Source: an uncultured Eubacteriales bacterium
Lineage (GTDB): Bacteria; Bacillota_A; Clostridia; Christensenellales; Aristaeellaceae
Direction: 5' to 3'
Length of the DNA: 8,151 nt
NCBI GenBank assembly: GCA_902766515.1
Contig: CACXEB010000320.1
Coordinates: forward strand, 1 to 8,151
Shown here: in pieces, positions 6,614 through 8,151 of the stretch
Layout of the letters: each line of letters opens with the position of its first letter
How positions within the stretch are numbered: the stretch's first letter is position 1
Made by a program: the position numbers and the translations under genes
Notes under the pieces: model-generated
What the model saw: the letters and a program-made list of their open reading frames with translations, nothing else
Told to the model about the DNA's origin: nothing
Databases searched by the model: none

Positions 6614-7727
6614 GGCGCTTCTCTCCCTCCTGCATGGGCTGTTCCTCCGACTGACCGCCGCCCGGCGCAACCGTCCGCCAGCACTGCGGGTCCGGCGCGT
6701 AGAAGTTGCCGTCCTTTGTGCTGGCAACTGCAGGACATCCGCGGCACCACTGCAGCAGGTCACAGGACGAGCATTTTTCGAAGCGGCTCAAATCCCGGTA
6801 GGCCGCCATGCGGCCCAGCCAGATATCCGCGAACGTGTCTTCCGGCAGATGGCCGACCTTGCTGCCATGCACCCGGCGGCAGGCGTACACGTCGCCGTTC
6901 GGCAGGATCGTCAGGTGGGACTGGCCGCAATGGCAGCCGTCATACAGCATGCCTTTCTCCGCGTCCGCGGGCAGCTGAAAGCATCCCGTCTCATAATCAT
7001 ACAGCGTCCACAGATGATCCTTTTTCGCGAAACGCGTTTTGCAGCCCGCGTCCTGAAGGCCCCTGATTTTTTCGGTACAGTCCGCCAGCAGGCGGCGATA
7101 CCGCTCCGGGGGAATGTCGTTCAGCGCGCCGCTGGGGGCACAGTACCGACCGAAGGCATAAATACCCGCTTTCGCCGCCACGACAGCGTCAATGACGGCA
7201 GGCACTTCGTCGATGTTCCTGCTGCTGACGGTGGTCATGACGGCCGTTTCGATCCGGGCGCGGTTCAGCATGGCGATCTTGTCCATCGTATCGCGATAAG
7301 ACCCCGGCGCGCGGAACCGGTCATGCGTTTCTTCGAGGCCGTCAATGGACAGCTGGTACCGTGTGCAGCCGAGTTTTTTCAGCCTTCTGCAGACGGCGTC
7401 TGTCAGATGCCCGGGATTGCCAAGGATGGAAAACGGAATGCGCTCCATGTGCAGCAGCCCGGCCAGGCGCCAGAAGTCGGGATGCATCAGCGGATCGCCG
7501 CCGGTGAGGCAGATATGCGGCTGGTAATACATTTGCCCGCAGAAACGCATGCACATTTCCAGCACGTTCACAAGCTGTTCCCACGGCATGGTATCCGGGC
7601 GCTTCGCGGCATCCGCCCCGTAAATATAGCAGTGCCTGCACCGCTGGCCGCACTCATCCGTGATGTGCCACTGAAACACAAAATGCGTTTTTCTGTCTTC
7701 CGTTTCCCATCGGTGTCTTCTGAACAT
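6603..7727 (-). CDS. radical SAM/SPASM protein, peptide-maturase type
   Basis: 374 aa. Radical SAM enzymes cleave S-adenosylmethionine at a [4Fe-4S] cluster; SPASM members carry extra clusters and usually modify peptides or proteins post-translationally. The CxxxCxxC motif is C26-C30-C33 in HITDECGQRCRHCY. The SAM-binding LTGGDP is at 74-79, with ILGNPGHL at 101-108 and SIDG at 127-130. The SPASM region has C267-x10-G-x4-C283 (HLTILPNGDVYAC), then C319-x2-C322-x5-C328-x2-C331 (WCRGCPA), and C349 in DPQCW. From memory the whole layout (FQWHITD, CYIYG, GGDPLMHPDFW, YACRRV, DPQCW) is close to the clostridial 'ACGX system' and selenobiotic-type maturases; no search was possible. Only about 25 residues precede the cluster motif, leaving no room for an N-terminal precursor-recognition domain. 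The start at 7727 was chosen over the ATG at 7742 because AAAGGAG lies between them. It is first in a three-gene operon; the TPM tail downstream is a candidate substrate. Its substrate is otherwise unknown. Confidence 0.93.
   Translation of the reverse strand: MFRRHRWETEDRKTHFVFQWHITDECGQRCRHCYIYGADAAKRPDTMPWEQLVNVLEMCMRFCGQMYYQPHICLTGGDPLMHPDFWRLAGLLHMERIPFSILGNPGHLTDAVCRRLKKLGCTRYQLSIDGLEETHDRFRAPGSYRDTMDKIAMLNRARIETAVMTTVSSRNIDEVPAVIDAVVAAKAGIYAFGRYCAPSGALNDIPPERYRRLLADCTEKIRGLQDAGCKTRFAKKDHLWTLYDYETGCFQLPADAEKGMLYDGCHCGQSHLTILPNGDVYACRRVHGSKVGHLPEDTFADIWLGRMAAYRDLSRFEKCSSCDLLQWCRGCPAVASTKDGNFYAPDPQCWRTVAPGGGQSEEQPMQEGEKRHDA
6625..6631 (-). promoter_or_regulatory. ribosome binding site deciding the start of the zinc-ribbon gene
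   Basis: AGGAGGG on the - strand, eleven bases upstream of the ATG at 6613 and within the end of the radical SAM gene. It favours 6613 over the upstream in-frame ATG at 6763, whose extra 50 residues are Arg-rich and unlike a real N-terminus. Confidence 0.75.
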
Positions 7728-7732
7728 GGGCG

Positions 7733-7739
7733 CTCCTTT
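7733..7739 (-). promoter_or_regulatory. ribosome binding site deciding the start of the radical SAM gene
   Basis: AAAGGAG on the - strand, five bases before the ATG at 7727. It sits inside the five codons that would be added if translation began at 7742, and no good site precedes 7742. It also lies only seven bases beyond the end of the hairpin at 7747-7789. Confidence 0.65.
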
Positions 7740-7746
7740 CATTGCA

Positions 7747-7789
7747 AGACTGCCTTCCGGATCCCGATGGGGGATGAGGAAGGCAGTCT
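7747..7789 (-). terminator. strong intergenic hairpin; possible terminator or attenuator
   Basis: A perfect 12-bp inverted repeat (AGACTGCCTTCC at 7747-7758, GGAAGGCAGTCT at 7778-7789) encloses a second 5-bp stem (ATCCC 7761-7765, GGGAT 7771-7775) around a 5-nt loop, with a 2x2 internal mismatch. It lies just after the mutarotase gene and just before the radical SAM gene, both on the - strand. No U-run follows on either strand (TGCAATGAAAGG on -, GTGACAGGGG on +), so it is not a textbook intrinsic terminator. It could be a weak terminator, an attenuator, or an mRNA-stabilising or processing structure. Confidence 0.6.
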
Positions 7790-7803
7790 GTGACAGGGGT
7801 TGA

Positions 7804-8151
7804 TTATGCCTTGACGGAGAAGGCGTATTGGGTGACGGACTGGAAGGAAGCGCCCGCCTTCAGCACGGTGCTGGGGAACTCGGGATGGTTCGGGCTGTCG
7901 GGATAGTGCTGGGTCTCCAGCGCGAAGCCGGAGTAGGCGGTGTAGGCCTGGCCGCCGTGGCCGACCTGGTGCAGGCCCTGGCCGGAATAGAGCTGGATGC
8001 CCGGCTGGTCGCTCAGCACGGTCATCACGCGGCCGGAGGCGGGATCCTCGGCACGGGCCATTTCCCGCAGGCCTTCGCCGGGTACGCAGTAATTGACGTC
8101 GTAGCCGTTGGCGTTGTCGATCGGATGGCAGGCGGCGCGCTGGGCCAGCGC
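7804..8151 (-). CDS. galM: aldose 1-epimerase (mutarotase), C-terminal part; 5' end outside the window
   Basis: Interconverts the alpha and beta anomers of aldoses such as galactose and glucose; usually cytoplasmic and linked to sugar catabolism. The frame is open to the right edge, giving 115 residues of the C-terminal half of the beta-sandwich. Recognisable features are NGYDVNY (about residues 15-21 of the fragment), SDQPGIQLYSGQGL (about 47-60) and the signature GFALETQHYPDSPNHPEFPS (about 75-94). The Glu in LETQHYPD corresponds to the family's catalytic base. The protein ends with the normal short C-terminus (TQYAFSVKA). The ATG at 8061 is an internal Met, since conserved sequence continues upstream of it. 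Neighbouring sugar genes, if any, are outside the window, so its pathway cannot be told. Confidence 0.95.
   Translation of the reverse strand, partial: ALAQRAACHPIDNANGYDVNYCVPGEGLREMARAEDPASGRVMTVLSDQPGIQLYSGQGLHQVGHGGQAYTAYSGFALETQHYPDSPNHPEFPSTVLKAGASFQSVTQYAFSVKA

Noticed and set aside
6614..6763. Extended N-terminus of the zinc-ribbon protein from the ATG at 6763
   Set aside because: The 50 extra residues overlap radical SAM coding sequence and are Arg-rich; the ATG at 6613 has its own AGGAGG site.
6573..7793. 406-codon + strand frame opposite the radical SAM gene
   Set aside because: The - strand frame carries all radical SAM and SPASM cysteines and good start signals; the + frame has no known motifs.
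7796..7803. Promoter -10 element (CATAAT-like on the - strand) at the end of galM
   Set aside because: It coincides with the galM stop codon and has no convincing -35 element at the right distance.

Overview
The window is GC-rich chromosomal DNA from what is probably an anaerobic member of the Firmicutes, most likely a high-GC Clostridia lineage. Two things point that way. The gene order infB-rbfA-(DHH phosphoesterase nrnA)-truB is the usual Firmicutes translation/RNA-maturation operon. The radical SAM/SPASM enzyme further along resembles peptide-maturase families I associate with Clostridia and other anaerobes. No finer taxonomic placement is justified from the sequence alone.

Left third (1-3763, + strand): the end of the nusA-infB type operon. 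infB enters from the left edge without its N-terminal region but with the whole G domain and C-terminus. It is followed by rbfA, nrnA and truB, all tightly spaced or overlapping. These genes supply initiation factor 2, a 30S maturation factor, a nanoRNase/pAp phosphatase and the tRNA Psi55 synthase. The usual next gene, ribF, is absent: truB instead runs into a convergent gene only 16 nt away. The truB reading frame seems to begin at an ACG codon.

Middle and right (3780-7727, - strand): a compact three-gene operon read right to left. It encodes a radical SAM/SPASM maturase-like enzyme, then a polytopic membrane protein with two N-terminal zinc ribbons (11-nt overlap), then a secreted or membrane-anchored TPM-domain protein (ATGA overlap). 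The TPM protein ends in a 77-residue Ser/Gly tail with a Cys-Ser-Ser repeat and a repeated Ser-His-Ser-Ser-Ser-Gly hexapeptide, encoded by an 18-bp tandem repeat. The overlaps imply co-expression. The most interesting reading is that the radical SAM enzyme modifies the low-complexity tail of the TPM protein, with the zinc-ribbon membrane protein as a partner. That reading is inference; the sequence shows only the linkage and the motifs.

Right edge (7804-8151, - strand): the C-terminal part of an aldose 1-epimerase (mutarotase), separated from the radical SAM gene by a 76-nt intergenic stretch that carries a strong hairpin. No RNA genes, insertion sequences, CRISPR arrays or attachment sites were seen, and there is no gene-free stretch longer than 100 bases.
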